Shown in pieces: positions 8,084 to 20,760 of a stretch of DNA of 64,000 nucleotides (positions are counted from its first letter, which is position 1; the number at the start of each line of letters is the position of its first letter). The translations under genes were made by a program, and so were the position numbers. The notes under the pieces are model-generated. The model worked only from the letters and a program-made list of their open reading frames with translations. It did no database searches and was not told the DNA's origin. This stretch comes from Orientallactaga sibirica (lineage: Eukaryota > Chordata > Mammalia > Rodentia > Dipodidae): the NCBI GenBank assembly GCA_036365145.1, contig JAEOAD010000012.1:42803501-42867500 (forward strand), read 5' to 3'.

Positions 8084-8374
8084 TACATATTGCTAAATAA
8101 AAGCAGTCACCACCAACTCTCAAAAGATAAGCAATCCACATTTTAGAACAAATAAAGCTCATAAGAAGCCTTGGTGTGCTAATAATTGGGTTAGCAGTTT
8201 TCATATGCAGTACAATGCCAGCACCACATTCCATTTTACATCTCACATATCCACAGCAAGACATCCACAAATGGTCAAAATCTACAAAATACTCTTCTTT
8301 TTGTTAATTCTGCCTGAAATAAAGGGAAGACAAGTTCCCTAAGCACAGATTTCACTGCAGTTACAGCAGGTCAT

Positions 8375-8616
8375 CAGGGGCTGGAGAGATGGCTTAGCAG
8401 TTAAGGCTCTTGCTGCAAAGCCTGAGGACCCATGTTCTACTCTCCAGGTCCCATGTTAGCCAGACACACAAGGTGATGCAAGCTCAAGGCTGCACATGTG
8501 TACAAGGTGGCACATGCATCTGGAGTTTGACTGCAGTGGCTGGAGCCCCTGGTGCACCAGTCATCTTCCTCCCCTCCCCCTCTTTATCTCTCTCATAAAA
8601 AAATTACAAAAAACAA
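8375..8616 (+). mobile_element. tRNA-derived SINE (B2-like), internally duplicated
   Basis: Starts GGGGCTGGAGAGATGGCTTAGC, has the AGCCAGACACACAAGG body, a short CT tract and an A-rich end. AGGTCAT repeats at 8368-8374 and 8617-8623. The body segment ACAAGGTG-GCA appears twice, so this copy has a small internal duplication. Confidence 0.82.
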
Positions 8617-8623
8617 AGGTCAT

Positions 8624-11600
8624 TGGAAAATGGCTTTGGAGAAACTGAGGTGGGGATGAAAGCTAAGGGACCCAGGGGACCGGAGCAGCTGCCAAGTCTC
8701 ACTGTGCCCTGGTGAAACCAGATGCCACATCCCTGTTGTGCAGTTTCCAGGAATCAGCTGCTGGTTTTTGCCTGGGAGGAGGATGTTTGTTTTGCTCTAA
8801 TCCCCAAATCTATAAATCACTGAAGATCTCTGCTTCCTAAGGGAATAGCACCTAATAGAGATGAACATTATTATTATTTTTGTATTTAGAGGCTAAAACA
8901 GACTTATTTCCTTGTGTGTCCTAATTCTTTTCTTCTTAATGTAAATGTAAGCCCCTTTTCTGACCCCCAAATAAGTTTACTAGATTTGAGTCTCAAAGAA
9001 ATTTGAATGCTTATAAGGTGGGCCACAAGGAAATATAGATATAAAATAAAATTAAGTGACTGTGCTGATAGATTTTACTGCCCTTCCTCTGCTTGTGCAA
9101 AATTTCCAACACTCTTTTTCCCACCTTTTAAGATATTAAAATCTTTTTTTTTTACTGTGAGGCAAATTTTCTTATCATTAAATTATGTTATCATTTGCAA
9201 AATCATGTGGTTTGCTTTAATTGTCAAGTTACTCAGATGTACTAGACATCAAGAGAATTGAGACTTTGTGATGTAGACTCTCTGGTCTAAAGTAGAGATG
9301 TGCCACTGTGACTGTAAAATCAGCCCTTAAATGGGCTGTGCAGCTGTCATTCATTTTATGGCTTCTGAGTGTATTATATAGCTGACAGAAATGGAATGTG
9401 CAGAGGCAACAAGAGATAATGTATTAGAAGCCATGTAAATCAGCATTTATGTATCAATTTCCAGTGTGATTTCAGAGCACTGCTGTGAAATCTTGCACAA
9501 TACCTCATAATAGGAACCTCTGGAAGTCAACACTCATATAATAAATAATTCAGAAGTGCGAAAAATTATGGTGCACTTAGACCAACATCCACTGAAATTC
9601 CAGACATTTGAGAAAGCAGTAGTGATCAGCATCCCTCGTGATGTCACTTCCCTCTGGGAGATGTTCTCTACTCTTCAGTTCATTGAATAAAGTCCTTAGG
9701 GTTTGTCACAAAAGCACTTATTGCAACGTAAATTGGAAAAATGGAAATGCACAAATTAAACTCATATTTAACATATAAAACTTCCAGACAACACTCCCTT
9801 GACAATGAATATAATTCAAATATATTGTATTTTTTTCATGGATAGTAGAATTTTCAGCTATTTGTCTCATATACTTGAAAATGAATCATTTTATTTTTGC
9901 CCATGCAATTAAATTTCAAGTTTATATTTTTTGAATTTCTTAGTAAAATGAAATTTCATTTATTGTTCAAGAAGATCACAAAAATATTCCCTTTGAAAAC
10001 CTTTGTTTTATTAACGGAAAATCATACTACATAATTTAGTGTTTATTTTACCCATACTTTGTCAAGTTATTTTGGAGAACACAATTTTATTTCAACAGTG
10101 TGTGATTCAACCTTGGGAATTTCAGCCCTCACTGAGGAGGTTAAATCTTGGGTATGAGTCATCTGTTGGTTGGACAGCATTACCTCCTGGGAGCAAGATC
10201 TTCTGAAACTAAGGAAACCTTCATATTTTCCAGTTTTCTTTAGAATTTCACTTTTTGATTCAATTCACAGTTTCCTTTGTGGCAGTTAAAATAATCTTTT
10301 ATTGCAGTAGTGATGACCACTTACTGACCTATGTGTAAGTAAAAAGAGAAATTCCTTTTTGTCTAGGTTTGTAAAAGAAACACTGAGCAATTTTTTTCTT
10401 AGATCAATGAATATGTACATTATCACCATCATCAGTTTCTTATGTTGTCAAAATAATTGAGATTCTAGGAGAGTAGAATGTGAGGAAAATATTTCAATGA
10501 CATATACATGTCATCTTTCTACTTATAATTGCCACTGACCATACTTAAAGTTCTAAGAGGTAACTCTTATAGGAGCAGATGCTATCATTTCTATAGCTAA
10601 CAACCACAATTTGTTATTTTGTGAAAATGAAGCAGTGAGGTTTATTTTGTATTTGCTATAATGAAAAATTCCACATTATTTAATTTTTATGTTTATCATT
10701 TATTGCAATGTTGCATTTACTAAAATTTTAACACATATGATTAGTTGGCAAAATCAATTTTATTTGTTCTGTTAAATAAAGACTATCAAACTTAAGATAA
10801 GGAAATAAAATATCATCAAATCATCAAAAATATATGAGTTGAGAATGAGGCATGATCTAATCTCTGATTTTGTTATTGATATAAACCATGACAGAATTTG
10901 ATTGAAGCAATCATAAATTTTGTAAAGTGAAATGTAGCTGAGTGTGCAGGAGGTTTAGAATTTCACAGCCTGGCATTTCATTGAAGACTTTCCTATGTCT
11001 ACACTTCCCTGTGTAATGAACATATAAATTATATATTCATAAAGGTTAATCTTTAACAATAGACGTGTAAGTTGAACCTTGACTAATAAATTCACTAACT
11101 GTTTTGCCTCAATGAAGCTATTAGTCATGATTAAATATTCAGTAGCTCCATCCTTTTAAGGCTCTTTCCTGATGTAGATACAGAGGCATCCATGAAGCCT
11201 GCCAGTGCTTCCAGTAAGGAAGCAGCTCCCAGAGTCTCTTGGGGCTTTGCTATATAACAACGGAAAGTGGGGGTGTGAGGACAGAGCACTAACTATTTTA
11301 CAGAGTGATGTCTTTTTTGAAAAAGTAATAGAACAGCTTTAAAATGATTATGTTAGAATTCAAATATATATGTAAACATATTATACATATAAGCCTCAGT
11401 AGCCAAAATTTCAATCATAATTAAATAAAACCACACTTATGGGTTAAATTATATGCCACTTAGCTACTATGAGAGTAGGATTATGGAACATACCTGATGA
11501 CATGATTTTATGTCAACTATGTTTATGGCTCAAACATAATAATGTCCTATAAAAATAATAGCTACAGCATAGGATATTGAGTTGGTTAATATTTTTCAAG

Positions 11601-11904
11601 TACTTGAACAAAAATGCAAAGCTTATATAGCTTTCACATAATGTACAAAGTATCAGTCTGGTCCTCATTAGCTTTACTCTTAGTGTAGAACCAATGTACA
11701 AGGATCTCTACTTGTTTTGATCTAAGGAAAATGTTTGTGGTTTTTCTTGCTATATAAAGAGAGATGAAAATATTTCATTTTTCTGTCAAGTGACAAAATT
11801 GTGAACACACCATTTCTATTTGTGAGAAATGGAATATATCAAAACATTGACATAACACACAATTTCAATGTGTTTTCTTAAAAATGTATTTATTTATTAA
11901 CTTT
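8624..11904. other. AT-rich single-copy region
   Basis: About 3.3 kb with no gene and no clear repeat body. Open frames are below 90 codons and compositionally random. Confidence 0.5.
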
Positions 11905-11985
11905 TTTTATTAGTTATGTTTATAGTATGTATACAGCCATGATGGTACCATCGTTAGCCTTCTCCCTGTTCTCCCCCAGTTTTAA
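11905..11985 (-). mobile_element. L1 3'-end fragment, antisense
   Basis: Its reverse complement matches the 3' end of the L1 at 42330-42405: the motifs GGAGAAGGCTA, GATGGTACCATCATGGCTGT and the ACATAACT-AATAAA-type end are shared. It is a short 5'-truncated insertion. Confidence 0.75.
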
Positions 11986-12966
11986 TTCATATGTATTGCT
12001 TCCATAGTATGCCTATCATGTAAAGTTAAGAAGAATCAGTCTATATAGGCCATTTCATTAATGTGCACTTTCCCCATTGAAGAGTTTAGTTACACACAAA
12101 AGAATATTTTGCATTTGTGTTAGTTTGTTTGCACAATGTCTTTTTGGATCTTAAAATAGATAATAGATAAAAAAGAAACAAACACAACCTAAATTGCACC
12201 AGATGTAAGTTTTATTAATTCATATCCTACTAATGGGTTGCTGACCTTAAAGCCCTTTCCCCCCTTACAGGCCTTTGAGAATATAGTAATCATTTCTGGA
12301 ATTTCAGAGCTATTGATTGGAAGCTCAGGATATCTCCTCAGGTGAGCTGAGTCCCAAAAGGCTCACAGAGAATGCACATGAAAGCTATCTGCTTCATTAA
12401 GTACTCAAGGGGGTTGTGCAGGAGAGGACTTTTGCTCCAGTTTATGTAGATAAAGATTTTAAAATTTTATAATGATATTTTTAGATTTTCAAAAAATGAG
12501 GATTTAGAATAGTATAATTTTCTGTACAAAATGAAATGGAGTTGTTTTATTGTGATAATTAATCAGAAACCCCTTAAACAACCTGCTGCCTAAAGTACAT
12601 GTAACACTGCAAATCCTTTTTGGTTGAAAATAGCACCAAATGGCCTCACCCCCAGCAAAAGGCTGACCAATCATTTAATATGACCATTTCCTGCTGCATG
12701 GTTCTTTCTCAGAAATCACAAAGAGTAGAAAACCAGAGAGCAGCTGTTGTTCTCAATATGAGCTATAAAGGGATATGGAGAGTCTACAGCCTATCTTATA
12801 AATTGCCATTATTTCAAAACCATGGTATTTTGCATGTGTATATGTATGTGTGATGTGTGTTATGTGCAGGTGTGTGAGGGAACACATGTATGCACATGCA
12901 TGTGACGTCCAGAAGTCAGTGTTGTGTCTTCCTCCATTGCTCCTTACCTTTTATTTTCTTTGTTAA
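11986..12966. other. Single-copy-looking sequence with a TG-rich stretch
   Basis: No gene is seen. A degenerate TGTG/CATG-rich stretch lies near 12835-12905. Confidence 0.45.
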
Positions 12967-13176
12967 AGATAGGATCTCTCACTGATCCTTAAGCTCACAA
13001 ACTCCAATAGATCAGACATCCAGCAAGCCCCAAGGATCCTCCTGTCTCCTCCTCTCCAGTGCTGGGATCACAAGAGCACATGATTGTGCCTGGCTTTTAT
13101 ATGGGTGCTGGACATCTGAACTCAGCTCCTTTAACACAACAAGCATTTTACCAAACTGAGCAATCTCCCCAGGCCC
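12967..13176 (-). mobile_element. Old B4-like composite SINE, minus strand
   Basis: B1-like text (ATAGGATCTCTCACTGATCC, GTGCTGGGATCACAAG) is joined to a tRNA-like head read on the minus strand (GGGCCTGGGGAGATTGCTCAG at its 5' end, 13176). That order fits the rodent B4 family. It is highly diverged. Confidence 0.6.
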
Positions 13177-13433
13177 ATGGTATGATTTTAAAAATAATTT
13201 TAGTAAGTTTACCAATTTCTTTTGATTAATGTATACTAAAATCTCAAATAAACATTTTGATATACATTTTTGTAATAAAAAGGTAAAAATAGCACTCATG
13301 AGAAATAGCAAAACAGTAAGCTTAGGTAGTATATGCCTATTAAAAGAATATTTTTTAGGATGTAAATCACACATATAAATTAAGCTATTTGCATTTTGTT
13401 CTGACTTAAGAATACTTAAATATCTGTGATTAG

Positions 13434-13775
13434 GAGCTGGGGCAATGGCTCAGTGGATAAAATACTTGCCACACAACTCTGAGTACCTGAGTTCAGATCC
13501 AGCAACCAATGTAAAGTAAATGCTACAAGCTATGGTTAGTTTCTGTAATCCCAGTGTATCTATAGCAAGAAGAGAGGCAGAAACAAGAACTGCCTGAAAG
13601 CTAGTGGAGAGCTGAAAAAGTGAAAGTGAGGACCAACCTGAAAGTTTTTCTCTGACCTGCATACATGTGCCAAGGAACACAGATGCCTGCACTCACCAAC
13701 ACATACACACACAGACACACACACGTACACATGCATGCACTCATGCACACACACATGCCAAATAAATAAATAAGA
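13434..13775 (+). mobile_element. Old B4/ID-like SINE
   Basis: The head GAGCTGGGGCAATGGCTCAG is followed by a B-box-like GAGTTCAGATCC, TGTAATCCCAG, a CA-rich tract at 13700-13750 and a short AAAT tail. It is a diverged tRNA-type SINE with a B1-like middle. Confidence 0.6.
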
Positions 13776-15084
13776 ATTAACAATTGTTGAAGTTAGTAAT
13801 ATGAAAAAATATAAGCAGTCAGTGATAAAACAGGTACATAGATGAATATTTGACAAGCAAACCTAACGGATAAAACTTTGCTGATGGAGTATAGACATTC
13901 TTTATACAATACACATCATTATAGAAGCTAATAGAAAAATTTATATTTATAATTTAGGGATTATGTCTATGGTAAACCACTGAGGCATAATATAATAATC
14001 CCAGAAAGTGAATGAAAACTTCAAAAGCAGGTTTAAGTAAGCAATATTTGTTGATTTATTTGCCAGAGTATAACTAAAGAAACAATTCCAAATTCTTTAG
14101 CTTCTTTATGAGGAAAAAAAAAAAAATGACTGGATTTTCAGGTAGCATGAAATCATGGTGGCTAGTATAAATTTCTGAAATTCCAAAATAATACTAACAG
14201 GGGGAAAAAAGAAAAGGAAAGGAAAAGGAAAGAAAAGAAAAAGATTTAGGCAACATATGTCATAAAGACATGTCTTGTGGAGTTCTCTCCTTGACATACA
14301 ATTTGTAGTTTTAGATGTGGGTGCCTTGACAAACCGCTGGGCATGTAATAACTGAAAATGAAGCTTGTCCCACTGCTTGGCTTTCCAACAAGCTTATATT
14401 GGCTATATGTTCACAAATCAAGGGTTTTTCTCATTGAAAGATAATACATTTTAGTAATAAAATGGCACATTGGAAGCTAGCAAGCTCACTGTAGGAGGTT
14501 AAAGAAGGCTATAGCATTTGATAGAAGGAATAACAGCCTAGTAGGACAAGATTTGTTTTTCTATTTAGTTATACTTATTAATAATTAGAATAAAGCCCTA
14601 GAGGAAATCAAGGTTAGGAAAACCTCTCTGGAGATATCTTTGTATTATAGCAAAACATCCAAATAAAGAATTATCAGTAAACTTTGTCTGCATGGGACAA
14701 AATAAGCATTTTCAAAGCTATACAGAACCCAAAGTGGATTATGCATAGTCAGTGTGATCCTGTGAAAATTCACAAGACAATTTGAGAAAATATCATTGTA
14801 GAAAAATTTACATACCTTAGGAACTATTTTCAAAAGACTGCAAATGTGTGAAGTGCAACTTAAAACGTCATTAAGTACTTCTGAGCCATGGTTTCCATTA
14901 TCATTTGTATATGGGGACAAAAAAGAGCCCAGGTAAGGCAAATTTCCTGTGATTTGTAACTTGTTAAGAAACATAACATAGAACAATTTCAATTCACTGT
15001 AGATGGTAAGACAGAAGTTTTATCAATAGATAAAACCATAGATTTGCTTCTGAAATGTTATGAACATATTTTAAAAATATTGTC
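13776..15084. other. AT-rich single-copy region
   Basis: No gene or repeat body was recognised apart from small A/G-rich runs at 14111-14123 and 14203-14240. Confidence 0.45.
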
Positions 15085-15192
15085 ATGGAAGGTAGAGGCA
15101 AGAGGATAAGAATTTCAAAGTCATTCTCAGTTAAACAGTGAATTTGAGGCTAGCCTGAGCTATATGAGACATGGACTCAAAGAAAAAAAAGG
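15085..15192 (+). mobile_element. B1-like SINE fragment
   Basis: GGAAGGTAGAGGCAAGAGGAT, GAGGCTAGCCTGAGCTATATGAGAC and a terminal A run match the right part of a B1-type element. The 5' part is missing. Confidence 0.6.
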
Positions 15193-15228
15193 TACTGTCA
15201 CATTTCATGTATGAAACTACTCTATTTT

Positions 15229-15598
15229 TGTTGGAGACCACTGAGCCAAACTGCAACCATTTGGAGGAAGAAGCCTCCACTCTTTGTGTTAAGATTTCAG
15301 CTTCCTGAGTTCCTGTGAAATTTACCAAGCCTTCCCAAAAAGCCTGCTTTGATAAGAACAAGAATGTAACATGGTATCTTAAACAGGACTGATGTAAATC
15401 CGCCCTGCCTGAAAACAGACATTCTTGAGGCCTATCACTCAAGAGACCCCTGACCCTCTGGTAGTCATAAAATCCATTAGGCAGTCATAAATTTTCCTGC
15501 CTCCCCTATAGCCATAAAAACTACCTCTGTATGAATTTTAAAGCCTTGACTGGTGTGGAAGAAATTTATAATCTGCTTGTTTCTTGTATGATTTAATC
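15229..15598 (+). repeat. Possible degenerate LTR
   Basis: A GC-richer block in AT-rich surroundings. It starts TGTTGGAGACCACTGAGCC and carries GCCATAAAAACTACC, a TATA-like setting, near its end. The composition and layout resemble an LTR, but no second copy or target-site duplication is visible. Confidence 0.35.
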
Positions 15599-15609
15599 CA
15601 TATATATAT

Positions 15610-15644
<35 letters not shown>
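15599..15644. repeat. (TA)n microsatellite
   Basis: An array of about 44 bp with one phase break at 15620. Confidence 0.95.
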
Positions 15645-15646
<2 letters not shown>

Positions 15647-16174
15647 TCTTAACTTTATTATCAGTGATATATCTATACCCAGTTCTTTGATTCACGACTT
15701 TAATATAGATTCCTTCATGTCTGCCATAATATTAATGTTAGTGACATTATTTATATGTTGTCCTCCCAGCCAGAGTACTGATCAACCCCAAACCAGAAGA
15801 GACCAGTCAAAACTTTCATTATATTCCAGGGAGAAAGAATTTGCTGATAATGAAAGTTTTGTGATCCTATAGAGAGCTAGTATTTTTTTTTTTTTTTTGC
15901 CTTCAGTTTTCATCAGTCTTTCAATTATATATGGAAATTCATTTTTTCTTAGTTATTTTTTTTCATCAAGACTCATTCAAACGTTGATTTTTGTATTAGT
16001 TTTATTCTACATTTTCCTTAGTTCTCATGGATGTTCTCAAATTTTTCATGTTAGAGAAATGGCGGTCTTCTTCCATGTGCTCTGGGATTTAAGAACAAAG
16101 CAGCATCTGCATCTAGCCTTTCTGTTTTAGAACAAAGTATGCCTTATCTGTTTATAATTGCCATAATACAGCCT

Positions 16175-16175
<1 letters not shown>
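15645..16175. other. AT-rich sequence
   Basis: No gene or repeat was recognised apart from a T run at 15882-15898. Confidence 0.45.

Positions 16176-16220
<45 letters not shown>
16176..16220. repeat. (TG)n microsatellite, 45 bp
   Basis: Perfect TG dinucleotide array. Antisense histidine-threonine frames are its translation. Confidence 0.95.
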
Positions 16221-16935
16221 GTGGGAGGTGGGTTGTCTATGATTTTCTTTTTCGATATCCCATAATTTACTACCAATAAGAATGTTGTCTTTCTTCCCAT
16301 ATGGATTTCTTGGTCTATCCTGACTAATCCCACCAGAAAATAGATACACAGAGAACACATCTACATATGTGTTTGCAATCACATGTAATCACTTACCAGG
16401 GAATCTTAATTTGGTTATTTCTTACTTAACTTAATTTCAATATGTTCCACAAGAACTAATTGACTTCCATCATTCAATCTGAGAATTTCTTGTATTGCTT
16501 GTCTTAATGCTCACACCCCTGACATGAAGGTATTGTTAACACATCTCTTCTAACCTGCATCTGAAGTCTGTCAGTTCTACCCCTGCTAACTCCATGTCAG
16601 AGTCTCCATCTCCTTTGCTAAGTTCAGGCTAAGCAGCATCATCTGCCAAAGCTCTTTCAGCTCTGTTTTCCTCTTAACCTATGATCAACATCAACACCAG
16701 AGCAATCTTTCTATAGTGAAATATGTTTATGGGTAAATGTGTATATTCATGTGCATATGCATATTTGTCCATCATCTTTTCTGTTGGTCACACCAGCAAT
16801 AGGAACTATTCTCCTTCTCCCCATAATGGACAGCATTGTCTGTGTAGATGTGTTCTATGTTCTAAGGAATATACTTGCAACAGGCACCGAGAGTGGGCAG
16901 GGAGTAGAAGATTAGATAAGAAGTTTATTTTTGTT
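16221..16935. other. Single-copy-looking sequence
   Basis: Nothing recognised. The block 16490-16710 is less AT-rich than its surroundings but has no usable frame. Confidence 0.4.
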
Positions 16936-17025
16936 CTTTTCTTTTCTTTTCTTTTCTTTTCTTTTCTTTTCTTTTCTTTTCTTTTCTTTTCTTTTCTTTT
17001 CTTTTCTTTCCTTTTTCTTTTTTTT

Positions 17026-17077
<52 letters not shown>

Positions 17078-17080
17078 TTT
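16936..17080. repeat. Polypyrimidine tract (CTTTT)n then (CTTT)n
   Basis: About 145 bp of nothing but C and T: a pentamer array to about 17009, a short transition, then a tetramer array at 17026-17076. Mirror-symmetric tracts of this kind can form triplex DNA. Confidence 0.97.
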
Positions 17081-17519
17081 TTGTGGTTTGTTTTTGTTGC
17101 AGGCAATAGTTCCTTTACTGAGGATCCAATGCGTCTGGAGTTGCTGTGTATTATTACACTTCAATTTTTAATCAGAAGTGCTATATCTTCTGGCAACTAT
17201 TTTTAGGCTTAGTTGACTAAAAATTTAGTGAAATTAGTCATCAACAACTACCATCTAGATAATTTTACATCTTCAAATGATAGTCAAATTGATACTAACT
17301 ACATCCAGTATTTCTCAAGACCTTATTTTCTCTCATATGCCCCCTGCCTACTTATGATCTCCATCCTTGTAAGCAAGCATTTTATATGTCATTTAAAATC
17401 TCTTTTGATTTATATACTTTTCCAAATTCTTTGTGTCTATACTGGATATGACTGCCAACATTTTTCTAAGTTCTTGGCCCTTATATTTTCTAAATTATTT
17501 TTCTTTTACATATAAGTGT
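17081..17519. other. AT-rich sequence
   Basis: No feature recognised. A 100-codon frame at 17213-17515 is AT-driven and has no known motif. Confidence 0.4.
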
Positions 17520-17821
17520 CTGTCTGTTTGTTTGCAAGCAAAAAGGGAGAGAGAGGTTGGGGATGGAGAAGAGAGATAGATAATGAGTATGCCAGAGTCT
17601 TTTGCCACTGAAAACAAACTCTAGGGACATGTGCCAGGTTGTGAATCTGGGCAATGTGGATATTGGGTGTGATGGTTAGGTTTTTTTTTTGTCAACTGGG
17701 TCTGTTTTAATAATCCACAGACATTCCTAGTACATTGGAGAATCAAAATCAGGCCAGCAGGGTTTGCAAGCCATCATTGTTTACAAGCAAGTACCATTCA
17801 GAGCTGAGATATCTCTTTAGC
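17520..17821 (-). mobile_element. Old tRNA-type SINE, probably interrupted
   Basis: On the minus strand the 5' end at 17821 reads AGGGCTAAAGAGATATCTCAG, like the SINE head. A body and an AG-rich part lie at 17540-17670. Between about 17676 and 17755 is sequence that does not fit (a T run, then GTCAACTGGGTCTG), possibly a later insertion. Confidence 0.45.
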
Positions 17822-18235
17822 CCTAATTCTATTTTATTTTTACTGTCACTTATTATCTTCCAAATATATATCTCCAATGCTTCTAATTTTTATTTTCTTA
17901 TTTTCAAAACTTTCAGCTGTCATAATCTGTTCCCTGGGCTCTTGCTACAGGCTATCTACTGCATTTTCCTCTCTGAAGCTTATCTCTTTCCATCCCACTG
18001 TAAGCTATATGATACTTTCCAAAGTACAAGCCCAACATTACAATTTCATTTACCCTCTTAGAGAAAGGGAAAACTTCTTGGTACACAAATGTACTTATAT
18101 ATCATAAATTGGCAAGGTAAATGTCTATTTTTCTACAATTTTCCATCAGCACTGCAGAAATGTAAAGATGTTGAAATTATCTGTGAGGAAGAAGGATGTT
18201 GCAAATAGATATTTCTTATCAACTAATTAATTATG

Positions 18236-18238
<3 letters not shown>
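17822..18238. other. AT-rich sequence
   Basis: No gene or repeat recognised. Confidence 0.4.

Positions 18239-18266
<28 letters not shown>
18239..18266. repeat. (GA)n microsatellite
   Basis: Perfect 28-bp GA array. Confidence 0.93.
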
Positions 18267-18269
<3 letters not shown>

Positions 18270-18439
18270 CATTAAGGTTGGTACATTTGAAAGTATAAGC
18301 AGGTGCAAATTGGTGTGAGAGGGAATGAGTACCAGTCAAGGAAGCAAAGGCACTGATAATCCAGGCTTTCACAACCAAAAGTCCTTCCCACCTCCTCTTA
18401 GAAACTTGCAATCAGTCTGAAAGAATGGCCTAGTGTTTC

Positions 18440-18628
18440 CTCACATACTTTCCAAAAGAGCCTTGCACATTTCCACTGCAGCACTTCCACACTCAATTGT
18501 AGCTGCTGGTTAATTTCTGTTTCCACTCTAGTTTATATCATCATGAATGGTCTTACCTGTCTTATTGCTACTCATCACTTGGCATGTGGCTTCTTTCCTA
18601 CATATACTTGCTAAATGTGTGAATAAAT
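18440..18628 (+). mobile_element. Probable L2 3'-end fragment
   Basis: Ends in CTTGCTAAATGTGTGAATAAATA, preceded by CACTTGGCATGTGGCTT, as in the 3' end of the ancient mammalian LINE L2. It is diverged, and the call rests on pattern memory. Confidence 0.4.
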
Positions 18629-18877
18629 ACATAAGAAGATAAAAAATTAATTATGTCATTCTCAGCCTTAAAGTTTTAGAGTTATATCAGGAGGCCCCAT
18701 TTCTTTACCATAAAGATGCCACTACTTATGTATCCTTGTAGCATGACAGCTTGATTATATAGGATTATATACCATGAGTGAGTGGCTCCATAGGTACCTG
18801 AATAATCCCCCAAATCAAATAAACAATTCATCTACAGCTGCCTCTTGGCTGCATAATAAAGCAGAACCTGAGTATGC

Positions 18878-19228
18878 CAGTTTCTTTTTCACTGCTGGGA
18901 CAAAATAACCAACCAGAAGCAGCATATGGAAGGAAAAGGGGTTAATTCAGTTTACAGTTCCAGAGGGTAGATGGAATCTATCATGATGGGGAATGCAAGA
19001 CATCTAGCATCACATCATCATATCAAAAGGGAGGAAGTAAGGAGGTCCAGAACAGGAAGCATGGCTTAGCTATAAAATCTCAAAACCTGCTTTTAGTGAC
19101 ATACTTCCTATATTAAAACTCCATCTCCTAAAGGTTTTGCAACCTTCCCAAATATTGCCACCAACTGAGGATTAAATACTGAAGTAAATAAGTTTATAGG
19201 AAATATTTCATATTCAAACCACCACAGT
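18878..19228 (+). repeat. Rodent interspersed repeat, copy 1
   Basis: The block beginning TTTCACTGCTGGGACAAAATAACC, through GGAAGGAAAAGGGGTTAATTC and TACAGTTCCAGAGGG, to CAAACCACCAC has a diverged relative at 46180-46534. Family not named; probably LTR- or DNA-element derived. Confidence 0.5.
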
Positions 19229-20423
19229 GAGGAAAAAGTAATATGATATAATTATATTTAGAAACTACACATAGCTCATGTGAGAAAAATCAAAGTTAAA
19301 TAAGAAAGGTGATTAAATGTGTGGGGTGTGGTGTACCTAATTCCCTTACCTTGGACACTTACCACCCATCTTGAGTCACCACAACTCTAATCATGCCCAA
19401 TTGATTCTCAATGCATGGAGCCTATTAACATTCTCTTCTTGAGAGAGAAGGCACCCAAGAAGATTTCCTCATGTGACCCTCATGAGCCCCTGTTTTCCAA
19501 GATTACATAAATGGTAAGTAATTAATTAGGTAGAAGGGATTCTTTGGCTGAGCCACTTTCTCTGCAGTTCCATGCTGACGTAAGACTTCCTGGCAATGCA
19601 TCTGCATATGCATCTTCTAAGCTCCAATAAGTAACTTCAGTAAAGCTGGACTTGAATGGAATCCTTTCTTTCCTCTGTTGGTGCCCATTCTGGGACAAAC
19701 AGATGTTTCTTTACACTTCCTCCTGAAATGCCCCGTGACTGGGGAAATGTAGCCACCAGGTGGCAAAAAGAACACCTGTCTGCTTAGCTGCATGGAGCAA
19801 TGAATTATGAAGTCCTACAAATTCTGGATCCAGAACCATTCTTGATAGGGTAAAGGGAGAGTTTACCTTTCATTTTAAGTATTGCACTGGCCATCTTTTG
19901 TTCTAGTACTGCTTTCAGATCAAAAGCACTAGCAGCTATTCTCAAGGCTCTACTCTTGCCTGTCATCCACACAAATTTCTTCCTTGACTGTACCTTCATG
20001 TACACATTGAGGAATCCATGGAACCTGTAGGTCTTGCCTATCCAGAATTCTTCCTGGTTTTGAACCCATAGCCCATGGAACTCTGGAATTGATTACTTCC
20101 ATGGATTCAAGAATTGTTTTTAATGTTTGAACACAACATGACTCTAGCCTTCCATTCCACTAATCCACAGATTAGTGTTGGCATCTGTGAGTCTGAAAAT
20201 CAGTCAAGAGGCATGTTTGGTGAAGTGTATTGATGAACCTATGATTGTGTGGTTTGGGGCTTACACTGGTAAATAAGCAGCCACTTCTGGTAAGAGCTAA
20301 GAGTAGAGAGAGAATTGTGTGAGTTCACAAGCCATGAGCAAATCTATGATTTTTTGCTATAATGGTTTAAAAGTTCTAAAAATCTACATATTTTGATGCA
20401 TTCCTATTTAATTGGCAGAATCT
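19229..20423. other. Single-copy-looking sequence
   Basis: No repeat recognised. On the minus strand 20062-19805 there is a short protein-like frame (see findings) that I could not assign. Confidence 0.4.
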
Positions 20424-20760
20424 AATTGCCTGAAATAGTGTCCCCCATAAACTTATGTGTTCTGAATGCTTGGTTCCCATCTGATATCAATTTGGGAGTT
20501 GGAGCCTTCCTTGAGCAGGTGTGGTGTTGGAGTGTTACAGTCAGTTCCCCTTGCCAGTATGCAGCTCACTCTCACAGCTGCTATTTTTTTTTTTTTTTTT
20601 CTCTACCTGCTGTGGCAGAGGGAAAGTCCAGCCTCTGTGCATGCCAACCTTTCCTTGCCATCATGGAGCTTTCCATTGAGTCTGTAAGCCAAACTGAACC
20701 TTTTCTTCCTACAAGCTGCTTCTGGTTGGGTATTTTATCCCAGGAACACAAAGGTAACTA
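20424..20760 (+). repeat. LTR-like interspersed repeat, copy 2
   Basis: Shares GTGTCCCCCATAAACTTATG, GTTCCCATCTGAT, CCCCTTGCCAGTATG and the GCCATCATGGAGCTTTCC region with the copy at 5406-5660. A T run at 20586-20602 interrupts it. It extends further 3' than copy 1, with CAAGCTGCTTCTGGTTGGGT. Confidence 0.55.

Noticed and set aside
16723..17206. Frames of 128 and 91 codons with poly-FFS/FLSF
   Set aside because: Driven by the pure pyrimidine tract; the N-terminal parts have no recognisable motif.
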